From positions 62,001 to 126,000 of the IMG/VR virus record IMGVR_UViG_3300027708_000012: DNA of 64,000 nucleotides. One strand, 5' to 3'. This document shows positions 40,277-49,862 of the stretch, one piece after another. The translations under genes and the position numbers were made by a program. Source of the DNA: a virus. The notes under the pieces were generated by a model. It had not been told where the DNA came from. It was given only the letters and a program-made list of their open reading frames with translations, and did not search any database. Every line of letters starts with the position of its first letter. The stretch's first letter is position 1.

Positions 40277-42054
40277 TCATTGACCTCTAAATCATTTGCA
40301 TAACTGGTGTAACCGTTTTCTTTAATAACTTTTAGCACATTGTTTACACGACCAATTAGTTCATCCTTGTGACTGATTAAGAAAATATTCTTTTTACGTT
40401 CACGCGACATCTTTTTAAGTACAGCTAATGCGCCTTCAACGCCTGATGCATCAAGTCCGTTGTCAATAAGCTCATCGACAAACAGTAAATTAATCTGCTG
40501 ATACAAACTTTCCCATACATCTCTAAACGACCAAGACAGGCCTAGAATCAAACGATTACGTTCGCCACGCGACAAGTTGTCAAAGTCTAAGTCTTGCCCA
40601 AGCTGTGTAATTTCCACAGTTAAATCGTTTTTAAATACAACAGTATGCGGTAAGCCCATCTTGTCTAGATAGTAAGTAAGACGATTGTTTAAGTAGGCTA
40701 GATTTTGATCTATAATCTTCTTGCGAATAAAGCTGTCTTTACTTGTAAGTAGTTTAAGCAAGAACTCTTGATGTTCTTTTAATGTATTAAGTGTGTTTAC
40801 ATTATCCCAAGATATTTCTTGCATAGCGGTATTGGTCAATTCATCAATTTGATCTTGATAAGGATCGCTTTCGCCAGCTTTAATTTGTAATTGTGTTTCA
40901 AGTGTCTTGAGATTGTTCTGATGTTTAAGTGCTTGCTCTATTGTATCGTAATAAGTTTCTGGGCGACTAGCAACTTCGCCTGTACCGGCAATCTCAGTTG
41001 TAATTTTAGTAAGATCCTTACCGACTTTATCAAAATACATGACAGCTTCATCAGCATTAGCCTGTGCTTGCTTGCTCATTTCTTCATGCTTATGGTCATG
41101 TAGTTCTTGTTCACAAGCGTGACACTTTTTATCCTGCAACTTAGCAAGCTCGTCAGCGTATTTTTTTACGCTTCGCTCCGCTTGCGCTATCGCGCTTTCG
41201 AGTGTTGCCCTCTCTTTGTTTAGACTCTTTAATTTTCTGTTTCGTTCTTCGTAATCTTTTAACTCGGCATGTTTAATTAATTCGCTATCAATGTCTACAT
41301 TCTCAAGTTCGACAATAGCACGGCCTATTTTTTCTAGTTCTTGTGTATGCTGATTATTCCAAGCACTTTGTCTAGTTAAAATACCATCAATACTTTTTTG
41401 AATATTTTCATTAGATCGTTTAATTGCTTCTATATTTGCAGATTCTTGTATGATTGTATCTTTAGTCTGACGAATTTGTTCTTTAAGAGCTTCTGCTTTT
41501 TCACTCAGTAGAGTAATGCCAAGTAATTGTTCAATAATAACTCGTTGATCATTAGCCCGCATACTAAGAAACGGTTCTGTATAAGTGTTTAATGCCACAA
41601 TATGTTTAAACATATCGTGACTCATACCTAGCAAATCATCTAGATCTTTTTGCGTTTCACGCATGTCGCCTTGTGCGTCATCTGTTTCTTCTGTTTCTTG
41701 TGCTAGATTATTAACAAAGAATTGCAATACATTTGGCTTGCGTCCTCGCTCAATACGATAATCAATGCCGTCTTTTTCAAATGCTAGTGTAACTAACATG
41801 TTCTTATTGTTAATCTTATTAATAAGATTATCTTTTTTAATGTTAGTTAACGCATTACCAAACAATGCATAGCTAAGGGCATTTACAATAGTTGTTTTGC
41901 CCGTTCCATTGCGCGAACCGCTGTCATCTCCGCCTTGATCTAGATTTTCACCTAGGACAAGAGTTAAATTTTCTTGTGCAAAATTTACAGCCTGGGTTTG
42001 ATTGCCCACGCTCATAAAATTTTTAACTGTTAATTCTTTAATTTTAATTGTCAT
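40273..42054 (-). CDS. 46: Recombination endonuclease subunit gp46 (Rad50/SbcC-like)
   Basis: 593 aa, close to T4 gp46 (560 aa). It is an SMC-type ATPase: N-terminal VKNFMSVG, Walker A spanning residues 35-55 (ending NGTGKTT, K53) with the insertion typical of gp46, then a coiled-coil arm with a zinc hook CHAC (about 309-312), a returning coil, the signature LSRGERNRLILGL (about 491-503), Walker B LLFVDELID (about 523-531) and LISHKDEL. With gp47 it processes double-strand ends for T4-type recombination-dependent replication. It overlaps gp47 upstream as ATGA and the 78-aa gene downstream. Part of the early operon from the sigma70-like promoter at 43917-43945. Confidence 0.96.
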   Translation of the reverse strand: MTIKIKELTVKNFMSVGNQTQAVNFAQENLTLVLGENLDQGGDDSGSRNGTGKTTIVNALSYALFGNALTNIKKDNLINKINNKNMLVTLAFEKDGIDYRIERGRKPNVLQFFVNNLAQETEETDDAQGDMRETQKDLDDLLGMSHDMFKHIVALNTYTEPFLSMRANDQRVIIEQLLGITLLSEKAEALKEQIRQTKDTIIQESANIEAIKRSNENIQKSIDGILTRQSAWNNQHTQELEKIGRAIVELENVDIDSELIKHAELKDYEERNRKLKSLNKERATLESAIAQAERSVKKYADELAKLQDKKCHACEQELHDHKHEEMSKQAQANADEAVMYFDKVGKDLTKITTEIAGTGEVASRPETYYDTIEQALKHQNNLKTLETQLQIKAGESDPYQDQIDELTNTAMQEISWDNVNTLNTLKEHQEFLLKLLTSKDSFIRKKIIDQNLAYLNNRLTYYLDKMGLPHTVVFKNDLTVEITQLGQDLDFDNLSRGERNRLILGLSWSFRDVWESLYQQINLLFVDELIDNGLDASGVEGALAVLKKMSRERKKNIFLISHKDELIGRVNNVLKVIKENGYTSYANDLEVNE

Positions 42055-43064
42055 AGGCTATTATAAATGGCTAATAATGTATTTTTATCAAATTGATCTG
42101 AATCAATACTTATAATTTGGTTGCTAACAATTTGATCTACACTTTCAAATGCTTGTATATCAATGTTTGTATTGATTTCTGTTTCTTTCTTTTCTGCAAT
42201 AAGTGTAAGTTCGCGGATGTCGTAATCAGCCATGAACTTTTCTTTAATAAAACTTGCTTCTTCGTAAGTAATATCAATGTCTAGTGTAACACGTAGATGT
42301 TGCTTGGGTTTAATAACTGTGTCTGCTTCATCGATCAGCTGACTTAGTTTAATAGTTCTAAATGTAGGTTGAGCTGGCCAGCTGTGATATTCAGGTTGCC
42401 CGCCCCATTCTAAAATCATCATGCCACGTTCATCGTCCCATGCATCCGCATAGTTGTGGGGAAAGGCATTGCCAATATAAACCATGTTCTTTTGTTGCTG
42501 ACGTTTGTGAAAGTGTCCACTAAATCCTAATTCATAGTTTTTAAAACTGCTAAGTTGAATTTCTCCGTGATCTGGCATTTGAATCATTGCATTCATAAAG
42601 AAACTGGGTAATTCAAAGTGACCAAAGATATACTTGCCACCTTTTTTGCCTACAGCTTTCCATTCTTCTCCAACCAACCACGGACAAAGGGTAACATCTC
42701 CAATAGTAGTAGGCTCGTGTACGACAGTGACGCCAGGAATATATTTTCCAAACTCCACAGAGTGTATGTCCCGTTTGTCCTTATAATACAAATCATGATT
42801 ACCAGGAAAGAAAAAGAACTGATCAAACGCCTGCCCCAACTTTTCCAGGGCCCTAAGGCTATAATCCATTGTAGTAATGTTAAGGCTATTGCGGTTATGA
42901 TGCCAATCGCCCATAAAGATACCTGTATCACAACCTTCCTCCTTTGCTTTAGCAATATACCAATCTACAAAATCTTCACAGTCTTGGTTATGTGTGTTAC
43001 TATTAGACTTTAATCCAAAGTGTATATCTGTAAAACAAGCAACTTTTTTAAATAAATTTGTCAT
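42051..43064 (-). CDS. 47: Recombination endonuclease subunit gp47 (Mre11/SbcD-like)
   Basis: 337 aa, matching T4 gp47 (339 aa). The metallophosphoesterase motifs are in order: TDIHFG (12-17), MGDWHHN (51-57), GNHD (88-91), GHFE (148-151) and SGHFH (182-186), which coordinate two metal ions (Mn in Mre11). It is the nuclease partner of gp46 for DNA end resection and recombination-dependent replication. The ATG overlaps the gp55 stop and its stop overlaps the gp46 ATG (ATGA in both cases), which indicates coupled translation of gp55, gp47 and gp46. Confidence 0.96.
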   Translation of the reverse strand: MTNLFKKVACFTDIHFGLKSNSNTHNQDCEDFVDWYIAKAKEEGCDTGIFMGDWHHNRNSLNITTMDYSLRALEKLGQAFDQFFFFPGNHDLYYKDKRDIHSVEFGKYIPGVTVVHEPTTIGDVTLCPWLVGEEWKAVGKKGGKYIFGHFELPSFFMNAMIQMPDHGEIQLSSFKNYELGFSGHFHKRQQQKNMVYIGNAFPHNYADAWDDERGMMILEWGGQPEYHSWPAQPTFRTIKLSQLIDEADTVIKPKQHLRVTLDIDITYEEASFIKEKFMADYDIRELTLIAEKKETEINTNIDIQAFESVDQIVSNQIISIDSDQFDKNTLLAIYNSL

Positions 43065-43894
43065 TCGGCACCTTCGTCGAATCGCTTAACAGCGGCTGCA
43101 TGCTCCCCTGAACCGGTTCTGCTATAACTTGGATTCATACCATTAATTTCTAAAATGTCATCTCGAATATTTTGATTGCGTTTTTCTGTATTGATAACAC
43201 GAACAAAACTATTTGTAACAGCTGCGGTAAAATAAGCAAACGGATTATCGCTTTTAGACTCATCAAATTGTAGACCAATTTGTGTTAATTGCAAAATAGC
43301 CATGCCTTTCATTTCGTCGTTATAGGTATAACCCCGAACATTACCTCGTGTAGCATATCGTTCGCATAGTTTGATCATCATCTTAGCCAGTGTATTTGAT
43401 ATAGATCCAGCATCTTTGTCAAAATGACCCTTTTCTAGATCACCCTTCCAGTGACTTTTTCCAACACATATTAAGTTTTCTGGCGCATCGTCATCAAATT
43501 TCCAATGCTGGAACGGAGGAAAGTTCACTTTGTCTCTATGATCTGCAAGACTTTTTGGATTCTTTTTACGAGTTCCGTTTAAAGGAATATGATCAAATGT
43601 CATAATCCTAAAAACAACATCTGTTTTGGCTATTTTTTTATAATCAACTTCACAATCTGCGATTTTAATTTTTTCGCCAAGCGATTTTCTCCGCTCAAAT
43701 TCTTGCTGACCCATGCGTTTAGCACGAACACGCTTGGCTTCAGCTATGCTTCTGATATTAATTTTATCCACACTAGGTAGAATTAGATCATATTGGTGAT
43801 ATTCTGGTTTTGTAAAACTACAATATGATGTTTTACTTCTGTGTATTTCTAACAACATATCTTTGTTGTTTAAATAGTTAACTTTTACTGTCAT
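43061..43894 (-). CDS. 55: Late-transcription sigma factor gp55
   Basis: 277 aa, longer than T4 gp55 (185 aa). The C-terminal half carries the gp55-like sigma region 2: ISNTLAKMMIKLCERYATRGNVRGYTYNDEMKGMAILQLTQI followed by DNPFAYFTAAVTNSFVRVINTEKRNQ (about residues 165-245), which in T4 binds RNA polymerase and reads TATAAATA. The N-terminal half has VDKINIRSIAEAKRVRAKRM and a KNPKSLADHRDK..FPPFQHWKF segment not present in T4 and of unknown role. GAGG precedes the ATG. It is the first gene of the early operon, so late transcription depends on early synthesis. The NATAAATA sites across the window are its presumed targets. Confidence 0.88.
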   Translation of the reverse strand: MTVKVNYLNNKDMLLEIHRSKTSYCSFTKPEYHQYDLILPSVDKINIRSIAEAKRVRAKRMGQQEFERRKSLGEKIKIADCEVDYKKIAKTDVVFRIMTFDHIPLNGTRKKNPKSLADHRDKVNFPPFQHWKFDDDAPENLICVGKSHWKGDLEKGHFDKDAGSISNTLAKMMIKLCERYATRGNVRGYTYNDEMKGMAILQLTQIGLQFDESKSDNPFAYFTAAVTNSFVRVINTEKRNQNIRDDILEINGMNPSYSRTGSGEHAAAVKRFDEGAE

Positions 43895-43916
43895 CCTGAG
43901 AGCCCTCTTATATGTA

Positions 43917-43945
43917 ATTATAAACTACGTACATAATAAAGTCAA
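43917..43945 (-). promoter_or_regulatory. Sigma70-type early promoter of the gp55-gp47-gp46 operon
   Basis: On the minus strand TTGACT (43945-43940), a 17-bp spacer and TATAAT (43922-43917), with the gp55 ATG about 23 nt further down. A near-consensus host-type promoter, as expected for early genes. Its -35 box shares base 43945 with the rightward late promoter. Confidence 0.82.
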
Positions 43946-43952
43946 ATAAATA
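43945..43952 (+). promoter_or_regulatory. T4-type late promoter (AATAAATA), rightward
   Basis: AATAAATA on the plus strand, 24 nt upstream of the first baseplate gene's ATG (43977), with AAGGA before the ATG. Likely drives the unit from 43977 to 49841. Confidence 0.75.
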
Positions 43953-43976
43953 GAGTATCAAAAGGAAAGAAACACT

Positions 43977-44978
43977 ATGTCATTTGGCGATTCATTATTA
44001 AACACTGCAACATCTGTAGGTGGTATAGCGGCCGGCATTGGTATTGCTAGTAATCTGAGCGCGGCACTTGGTACAGGTGCAAATATTCCAGGCGCATTAT
44101 CAAGTGCGATGCGAAGTCTTAATTTACCTCCTGCAGGACAAGCAATTGCAGGACTATTAGGAGCGGCATCAGCAACATTTGGCGGAGATGTTAGTCCAAA
44201 TGATTGGAGAGTCCGTTTAAGTTTGAGTAGCTGGTATAGCTTTCAAACTAGTCCTATCCTTGCTCCTTTAAAACATGCAGGCGGCTTAGTATTTCCTTAT
44301 ACTCCTCAGATTAACATAGCCAGTGCTGCCAAATATACTCCAATTAGTACAATACATACAAATTTTACAATGCAATCCTTTCAAAATAGCGACCCTGGAA
44401 CAATTACTATCACAGCTCCGATGAATGTTGAAGATTCTACACAAGGCCTATATTGGATTGCAGCTGTACATTATTTACGAAGCCTGACAAAAATGTTTAG
44501 TGGTCCTGATGCACTAGCTGGAAATCCTCCTCCTGTTATTTTCTTAAACGGTTATGGAAATCATGTGTTTAAAAATGTTCCAGTAGTTGTAACACAATTC
44601 TCAACTCAATTAGATAATGATTGTGATTATATAAGTGTTGATTTAGCGGCCACCGGTGGCCCGCTAGGTGGGTTAGGTGGAATTGCATCAGGCTTAAATG
44701 ATATTGCAGGAATTGCCGGAGCATCCGCTCTTGGACTTGGCGGCATTGCAAACAAACTAAGTAGTGTAGCTTCTGGATTAGGCTCCATTGCAAATATAGC
44801 AAACACAGTTTCTCAGTTAGGTGGCGGCAGCGTAACAGGCGATGTTAGCCATGTACCTACAAAAAGTAGTTTTTCAGTAACATTACAACCAGTTTATAGT
44901 AGAAGCAGCGTGAAGAATTTCAGCCTCGATACGTTTGTTCAAGGCGGCTACTTAAATAATTCATTCGGATATATCTAA
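43977..44978 (+). CDS. Putative tail tube cap/initiator baseplate protein (gp48/gp54-like)
   Basis: 333 aa. The N-terminal 75 residues are Gly/Ala-rich and hydrophobic, followed by a conserved-looking block: NDWRVRLSLSSWYSF, GGLVFPYTPQINIASAAKYTPI and GTITITAPMNVEDSTQGLYWIAAVHYLRSLTKMF. The pattern of FPYTPQI....Y.....THTNF..QSF......I.I.A.......YWIA..H.LR..TKMF recurs in tube-initiator or baseplate proteins of T4-like aquatic phages. A Gly-rich segment (about 225-285) separates the C-terminal strand SFSVTLQPVYSR. It is the first gene of the late baseplate unit, directly before gp53. Assignment to gp48 or gp54 is by position and pattern. Confidence 0.5.
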   Translation: MSFGDSLLNTATSVGGIAAGIGIASNLSAALGTGANIPGALSSAMRSLNLPPAGQAIAGLLGAASATFGGDVSPNDWRVRLSLSSWYSFQTSPILAPLKHAGGLVFPYTPQINIASAAKYTPISTIHTNFTMQSFQNSDPGTITITAPMNVEDSTQGLYWIAAVHYLRSLTKMFSGPDALAGNPPPVIFLNGYGNHVFKNVPVVVTQFSTQLDNDCDYISVDLAATGGPLGGLGGIASGLNDIAGIAGASALGLGGIANKLSSVASGLGSIANIANTVSQLGGGSVTGDVSHVPTKSSFSVTLQPVYSRSSVKNFSLDTFVQGGYLNNSFGYI

Positions 44979-44979
44979 T

Positions 44980-45279
44980 ATGGCCAAATATTCAAACACT
45001 AGTCCTTGGTATAAGACACCAGTAACTAATAATTATTTAAATATTTTAACTATTCGTCCAGTTAGTGCCGAGACTGATGATTTCTTTTATCACATTGAAG
45101 CACAATATGCATATCGTCCAGATTTATTAGCGTATGACTTATATGGTACATCTAATTTATGGTGGGTATTCATGCAAAGAAATTTAAATGTTATCCAGGA
45201 TCCTATACTAGATTTTGTACCAGGTACTGGCATTTTTATTTGCAAAAAAAATAGTTTAGTAAAGGCATTAGGACTATAA
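44980..45279 (+). CDS. 53: Baseplate wedge protein gp53
   Basis: 99 aa, shorter than T4 gp53 (196 aa) but with the core of the gp53 family (PF11246): AQYAYRPDLLAYDLYGTSNLWWVFMQRNLNVIQDPILDF, then PGTGIFI. gp53 joins adjacent wedges of the baseplate to the hub. The ATG lies one base after the previous TAA and its own stop overlaps the next ATG (TAATG), so translation is coupled on both sides. Confidence 0.88.
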   Translation: MAKYSNTSPWYKTPVTNNYLNILTIRPVSAETDDFFYHIEAQYAYRPDLLAYDLYGTSNLWWVFMQRNLNVIQDPILDFVPGTGIFICKKNSLVKALGL

Positions 45280-47714
45280 TGGGAATATTTGATCCGTTAG
45301 GTTCCACTATATCACATGTTGGATCTAGTTTAGTATCTGGTGCATCTAATGCAATAACAGCAGTAGAGCACGGTCTAGCTTCAGGCCTGTCTGCTGCAAC
45401 TAATGCATTATCTGGTGTAACGTCAGCTCTTGGAAATTTGTCTGGCGGAGTGTCCGGCATTCTGTCTGTTGCAAATAGTTTTGGTTCTTCTTTTGTATCA
45501 TTATCAGGACCAGCAAACAGTGAATTTCCTTTGCCTAATCCTCTATTTGATTATGCAACTTATAACTGTCTTATTGGATTGGCAGCATTGCCTAAAGATT
45601 TTTTAGAAAATCCCGATAGCACTTATCGAGTTGGAGCAAGGGCCCCTTTAATTGCAAAATCCGCCAGCATTGATCCTGAGAATCGAGTTCGTTTAGCAGA
45701 AGGATCTTTTGAATTTTATATAGATGATCTTAAAATACATAGTATGGTAGGATGGGAACAGGGTAAAAATAGTAATGCACAGACAATGTCATTTAAAATA
45801 TTTGAACCATACAGTATGGGATTGTTTTTTGAAGCACTACAAGTTACAGCACAAAAATTAGGGTTTAAGAATTGGACAGATGCGCCCTATATGATAACAA
45901 TTGAATTCCAGGGAAATAAAGAAACTGGACAGATGGAATTTATTCCCAAGACAGACAGACAAATTCCAATTAATATAACTGACATACAAATGAGGGTTAC
46001 CAACGAAGGTACTCATTACGATTGTGTGGCCAATCCGTATAATCAAGCAGCACTAACAGATGGTTTTAAAAACTTTCAATCTGATTTGGCTATTAAAGGA
46101 ACAACTGTACAAGAGATGTTGCAGTCAGGACCAAAAAGTTTAGAATCTGTTATTAATCAAAAACTAAGAGAAGTTGCTAAAATTAATAACATAGAACGAC
46201 CAGATAGGATATTAATTTTATTTCCAAAAGAAGCTGCGTCAGAAGCAGCTAGTAGCGGATCAACTTCTGGTGACACAGAAGCTAACCCTGATACAAATGC
46301 TGCAACAACCGCATCGGACCCGGTCAGTGTTAGCGATAGCAAATCGGTAACCATAAAATTAAATGTGACTGAAAGTGAGCATCATAATTTAATACAATCT
46401 AAAGATGATGTTAACGATATTGGTAGAGCTAAAATGGGTTTTTCTCAAACTCGTCGAGGCGATGCGCCTATGGGCAACGATAAAGACGTATATGATGCCG
46501 AAGGCAAAATCATGAGTCGTAATCAAAATCCAATTGATGTAAATCAATCAGATATGAAGTTTAGACAAGACACTGATATTTTAAATGCTATAAATCAAGT
46601 TATACTACAAAGTGAATTTATTGATCAAACCTTAGACCCTGGAGCTGTTACTGCGGAAGGATACAAAGGTTGGTGGAATATTGATACACAAGTTTATATC
46701 ATTGGTGAGATGAATAAAGCAACAGGTGTTCCTCCTAAACTATTAGTTTATAGAGTGTTACCTTATAAATTACACATGAGTTCGGGACCTACTCCTCCTA
46801 ACGTTAAACCTGCTGGCGTTGCTGCTCTTAAAAAACAAGCAGTAAAAGAATACAACTATATCTACACTGGAAAAAATGTTGATATACTTAAATTTGACAT
46901 TAACTTTAAAGCTAATTTCAGAGGAGTGCTGTTAGCAGATGGCGGCACAGCTAATCAAAGTGTAGTTACTCAGTCCAATACTGGTGGATCTAAAGAAAAC
47001 AATGTTCCAGAAATTGAAGCTATCACTCCAGGAAATAATCCGTCAACAGCTCCTTCTATTCCTACTAGTGTAAGTTATTTTCAAACACTGTCTAATACTG
47101 ATAAATTTGGTGGCGGCGGCGCCGAAACTCAAGCTACACGAGCAGCAAGAATGTTTCACGATAGCGTTACCGCAGGTTTTGATATGATGTCTCTAGATAT
47201 GACAATAGTAGGAGACCCATATTATATTGCAATGAGCGGAACTGGAAATTATACAGCACAAGCATCAACTGAAAATCTCAATGAAGACGGGTCAATAAGC
47301 TATCAAACTGGAGAAGTACACATCGTGGTTAATTTTAGAACTCCTATTGATATTGATCTAAATAAAGGGCTGTATAATTTTGGTAGCAATCCTACTGTGC
47401 CTGTTCATAGTTTTAGCGGTTTATATAGAGTACAATCAATTGATAGTACATTTTCAAAAAATCAATTTACACAAGATTTACATCTATTTAGAATAAGAAA
47501 TCAAGAACTGGCCGGAGCAGGAACAGCATCTGCTGCACTAGCTGTAACTAGAACTGAGCCATACAAAGGACCGCCTGACTCGGATGAAACAGGCGGTGGC
47601 ACTAGTGCATCGTCTCCTGCATCGTCAGATCCAGAAATGCAAGATCAAAGCGAATCAGGTGCAGGTAGCACAGAGCCAGGTAGTACAGAAGGCCAAGAGG
47701 AATCAGGAACATAA
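45279..47714 (+). CDS. Putative baseplate hub protein (gp27 analogue)
   Basis: 811 aa, not firmly recognised. After a Gly/Ser/Ala-rich N-terminus (about 1-75) it has a globular block: NPLFDYATYNCLIGLAALP, SFEFYIDDLKIHSMVGWEQGKNSNAQTMSFKIFEPYSMGLFFEALQ and APYMITIEFQGN, a pattern like hub proteins that carry VgrG/gp27-type tube domains. The middle (about 320-380) is a low-complexity S/T/A linker, and later blocks (WWNIDTQVYIIGEMNK, LLVYRVLPYKLHMSSG, VDILKFDINFKANFRGVLL) resume beta-rich structure. The C-terminus is disordered (E/S/G-rich). It lies directly before the spike gene, the position of a hub in related phages. Confidence 0.5.
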   Translation: MGIFDPLGSTISHVGSSLVSGASNAITAVEHGLASGLSAATNALSGVTSALGNLSGGVSGILSVANSFGSSFVSLSGPANSEFPLPNPLFDYATYNCLIGLAALPKDFLENPDSTYRVGARAPLIAKSASIDPENRVRLAEGSFEFYIDDLKIHSMVGWEQGKNSNAQTMSFKIFEPYSMGLFFEALQVTAQKLGFKNWTDAPYMITIEFQGNKETGQMEFIPKTDRQIPINITDIQMRVTNEGTHYDCVANPYNQAALTDGFKNFQSDLAIKGTTVQEMLQSGPKSLESVINQKLREVAKINNIERPDRILILFPKEAASEAASSGSTSGDTEANPDTNAATTASDPVSVSDSKSVTIKLNVTESEHHNLIQSKDDVNDIGRAKMGFSQTRRGDAPMGNDKDVYDAEGKIMSRNQNPIDVNQSDMKFRQDTDILNAINQVILQSEFIDQTLDPGAVTAEGYKGWWNIDTQVYIIGEMNKATGVPPKLLVYRVLPYKLHMSSGPTPPNVKPAGVAALKKQAVKEYNYIYTGKNVDILKFDINFKANFRGVLLADGGTANQSVVTQSNTGGSKENNVPEIEAITPGNNPSTAPSIPTSVSYFQTLSNTDKFGGGGAETQATRAARMFHDSVTAGFDMMSLDMTIVGDPYYIAMSGTGNYTAQASTENLNEDGSISYQTGEVHIVVNFRTPIDIDLNKGLYNFGSNPTVPVHSFSGLYRVQSIDSTFSKNQFTQDLHLFRIRNQELAGAGTASAALAVTRTEPYKGPPDSDETGGGTSASSPASSDPEMQDQSESGAGSTEPGSTEGQEESGT

Positions 47715-47715
47715 T

Positions 47716-49401
47716 ATGGGAAAATCCAACGATCCAGGAATTAGCACAATTGCACAACCGGATCCCAAACCGGGCCCGTTTTTAGCTAAAGTGGTTAGCA
47801 ATGCCGATCCTACCTACATGGGTATTTTAGAAGTACAAATATTAAGACCAACTGGTGGAAGTACTAGTGAAGGACAATTACATCAAGTAAAATATATGAG
47901 TCCTTTCTTTACCGCAACAAATACAAACTATAACGGCGAAGATAACGATTATAATAATACACAAAAGTCAGCGGGATTTTGGATGGCTCCTCCTAATCCT
48001 GGACAGATTGTAATGATATTTTTTATTGACGGAGATCCTAAACAAGGATACTGGATGGGATGTGTTCCTGACGGCGCCGCCAATTTTATGACCCCAGGTA
48101 TAGCAGCAACTGAAAATTGTGTAGAAGGTGGAATAGATACTCCATACGGTCATGCAGATCGTGTTCCAGTTGCAGAATATAATAAAAACGCACCTGAAAA
48201 TAAAACATTAACAGATCCAAACAAGATTAAAAAACCTATTCATCCATTTGCACAAATACTTGCAGATCAAGGATTAATATTAGACGATGTGCGCGGCATA
48301 ACAACTAGTAGTTCTAGAAGAGAATCTCCTAGTATGGTTTTTGGTATCAGTACCCCAGGACCGTTAGATAAGCAATCGGGTTCGCAAACAGGAAATTACG
48401 GTAAACCAGAACATTTAATTAAAAATGGTCCTGTAAGCAGATTAGGCGGATCGTCTTTTATAATGGACGATGGAGATGATAAATTTTTAAGAAAAACATC
48501 TCCTAGTGAAGGTCCGCCTGAATATGCTGCTGTAGAAGAAAAAGAAAAAGACGGTGATGTTACTCGTCCGCATAATGAATTAATCAGACTACGTACCCGA
48601 ACTGGCCATCAAATACTATTGCATAATAGTGAAGATCTCATTTATATCACTAACAGTCGAGGCACAGCATGGATTGAATTAACCAGCGACGGTAAGATTG
48701 ATGTTTATGCTCAAGACAGTATTAGTATACGTACACAAAACGATTTAAATTTTTATGCAGATCGAGATATTAATATTGAAGCTGGTAGAAATTTTAATTT
48801 AAAAGTTGCAGAACGTCATCAAACAGAAGTAGGCATGGATAAAATTTGTATAGTCAACGGCAATGTTGCTATTCAAGTTGACGGAACTCATGACGAAACA
48901 ATTACTGGAGATACAGCAATTAGTATTGCAGGTGCATTAGATATAGATGTTGGCTCAGGTACAAAACTATCATCAGGCGGTGATTTTGATGTCAACACCG
49001 GCGGTGGAAATAAGTTTACATCAGGCGGAGATGCAGATATAAAAGCTGCTAATACTACCATTTCTGGAGGTAACATTAATTTCAACGGGCCTGCGGCAGG
49101 CGCTGCAACAGCTGCGGCATCTGCTACTGCTCCCGAGCCGCTTAGTACCTTTGATAATCCAACAGAAGTCGAAGGCGATACTATTACCAGTATCATGTTA
49201 CGTATTCCTACAACTGAGCCGTACCCTCATCACGAAAATCTAGATCCTACTATGTTTAAGACAGATTTAACAGATAGGGAATCAGGTAGTGCAATAGATC
49301 CACCCGCAGCATGGAAACAATATTCTACTTCAATTGATACGTTTTCTCGTAATATTCCGCTACAAGGTCAAATAGAAGACCAATACTCTGAGACAATATA
49401 A
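47716..49401 (+). CDS. Baseplate central spike, gp5/VgrG-like (no lysozyme domain seen)
   Basis: 561 aa from ATG 47716. The longer in-frame ORF back to 47584 overlaps the hub gene and is less likely. The N-terminal OB-fold (PFLAKVVSNADPTYMGILEVQIL, then GFWMAPPNPGQIVMIFFIDGDPKQGYWMG) is the gp5/VgrG spike module. The C-terminal half is a beta-helix-like needle of short repeats (ISIRTQNDLNFYADRDINIEAGRNFNLKV, then DVGSGTKLSSGGDFDVNTGGG), like gp5C or VgrG needles. No lysozyme catalytic motif as in T4 gp5 was seen, so peptidoglycan digestion must come from elsewhere. It forms the membrane-piercing tip under the hub. Confidence 0.82.
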   Translation: MGKSNDPGISTIAQPDPKPGPFLAKVVSNADPTYMGILEVQILRPTGGSTSEGQLHQVKYMSPFFTATNTNYNGEDNDYNNTQKSAGFWMAPPNPGQIVMIFFIDGDPKQGYWMGCVPDGAANFMTPGIAATENCVEGGIDTPYGHADRVPVAEYNKNAPENKTLTDPNKIKKPIHPFAQILADQGLILDDVRGITTSSSRRESPSMVFGISTPGPLDKQSGSQTGNYGKPEHLIKNGPVSRLGGSSFIMDDGDDKFLRKTSPSEGPPEYAAVEEKEKDGDVTRPHNELIRLRTRTGHQILLHNSEDLIYITNSRGTAWIELTSDGKIDVYAQDSISIRTQNDLNFYADRDINIEAGRNFNLKVAERHQTEVGMDKICIVNGNVAIQVDGTHDETITGDTAISIAGALDIDVGSGTKLSSGGDFDVNTGGGNKFTSGGDADIKAANTTISGGNINFNGPAAGAATAAASATAPEPLSTFDNPTEVEGDTITSIMLRIPTTEPYPHHENLDPTMFKTDLTDRESGSAIDPPAAWKQYSTSIDTFSRNIPLQGQIEDQYSETI

Positions 49402-49403
49402 TT

Positions 49404-49841
49404 ATGGCAAATACTTTATACACTACCAAAGAAGTTCACACTCTTCCAGCTCACCCACCGCCTATAACAAGACGCTATCGTGGATTTAGTACAGTTAGTA
49501 AATCAACTGAAAATTTTTCTTTATTTGATTTTGAATTAATAAAACAAGATTTATTAAATCACTTTTATGTAAGGCAAGGCGAGCGATTAATGAATCCAGC
49601 TTTTGGAACTATAATTTGGGACGTTATATTCGAACCGTTAACTAATGAAATACAAAATCTTATTTTGCAAAATGTAAATGAGATTTTTAGTAGTGACCCT
49701 CGAGTAAGAGCCAAGAGTATAGTTATTACTCCTTACGATACTGGTTTAGAAATACAATGTACATTAGAATATCTGCTTTACAACATACAAGAAAGCATGA
49801 GATTAAAGTTTGATCAGAATAACGGGTTGACGAGACAATAA
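49404..49841 (+). CDS. 25: Baseplate wedge protein gp25 (GPW/gp25 family)
   Basis: 145 aa, close to T4 gp25 (132 aa). The family core (PF04965) is clear: FELIKQDLLNHFYVRQGERLMNPAFGTIIWDVIFEPL, then RVRAKSIVITPYDTGLEIQCTLEYL. gp25 is in the inner wedge core with gp6 and gp53 and contacts the first sheath ring. Two bases separate it from the spike gene, so it is co-transcribed. It is the last gene before the next late promoter. Confidence 0.93.
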   Translation: MANTLYTTKEVHTLPAHPPPITRRYRGFSTVSKSTENFSLFDFELIKQDLLNHFYVRQGERLMNPAFGTIIWDVIFEPLTNEIQNLILQNVNEIFSSDPRVRAKSIVITPYDTGLEIQCTLEYLLYNIQESMRLKFDQNNGLTRQ

Positions 49842-49862
49842 ACTACCCACATAATTTGATCT

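Noticed and set aside
47584-47715. Longer N-terminus for the spike gene
   Set aside because: This 132-bp region overlaps the disordered hub C-terminus and gives a basic, low-complexity peptide. The ATG at 47716 directly precedes the OB-fold region and follows the hub stop.
47716-49401. Lysozyme domain of T4 gp5
   Set aside because: No lysozyme catalytic segment lies between the OB-fold and the needle repeats.
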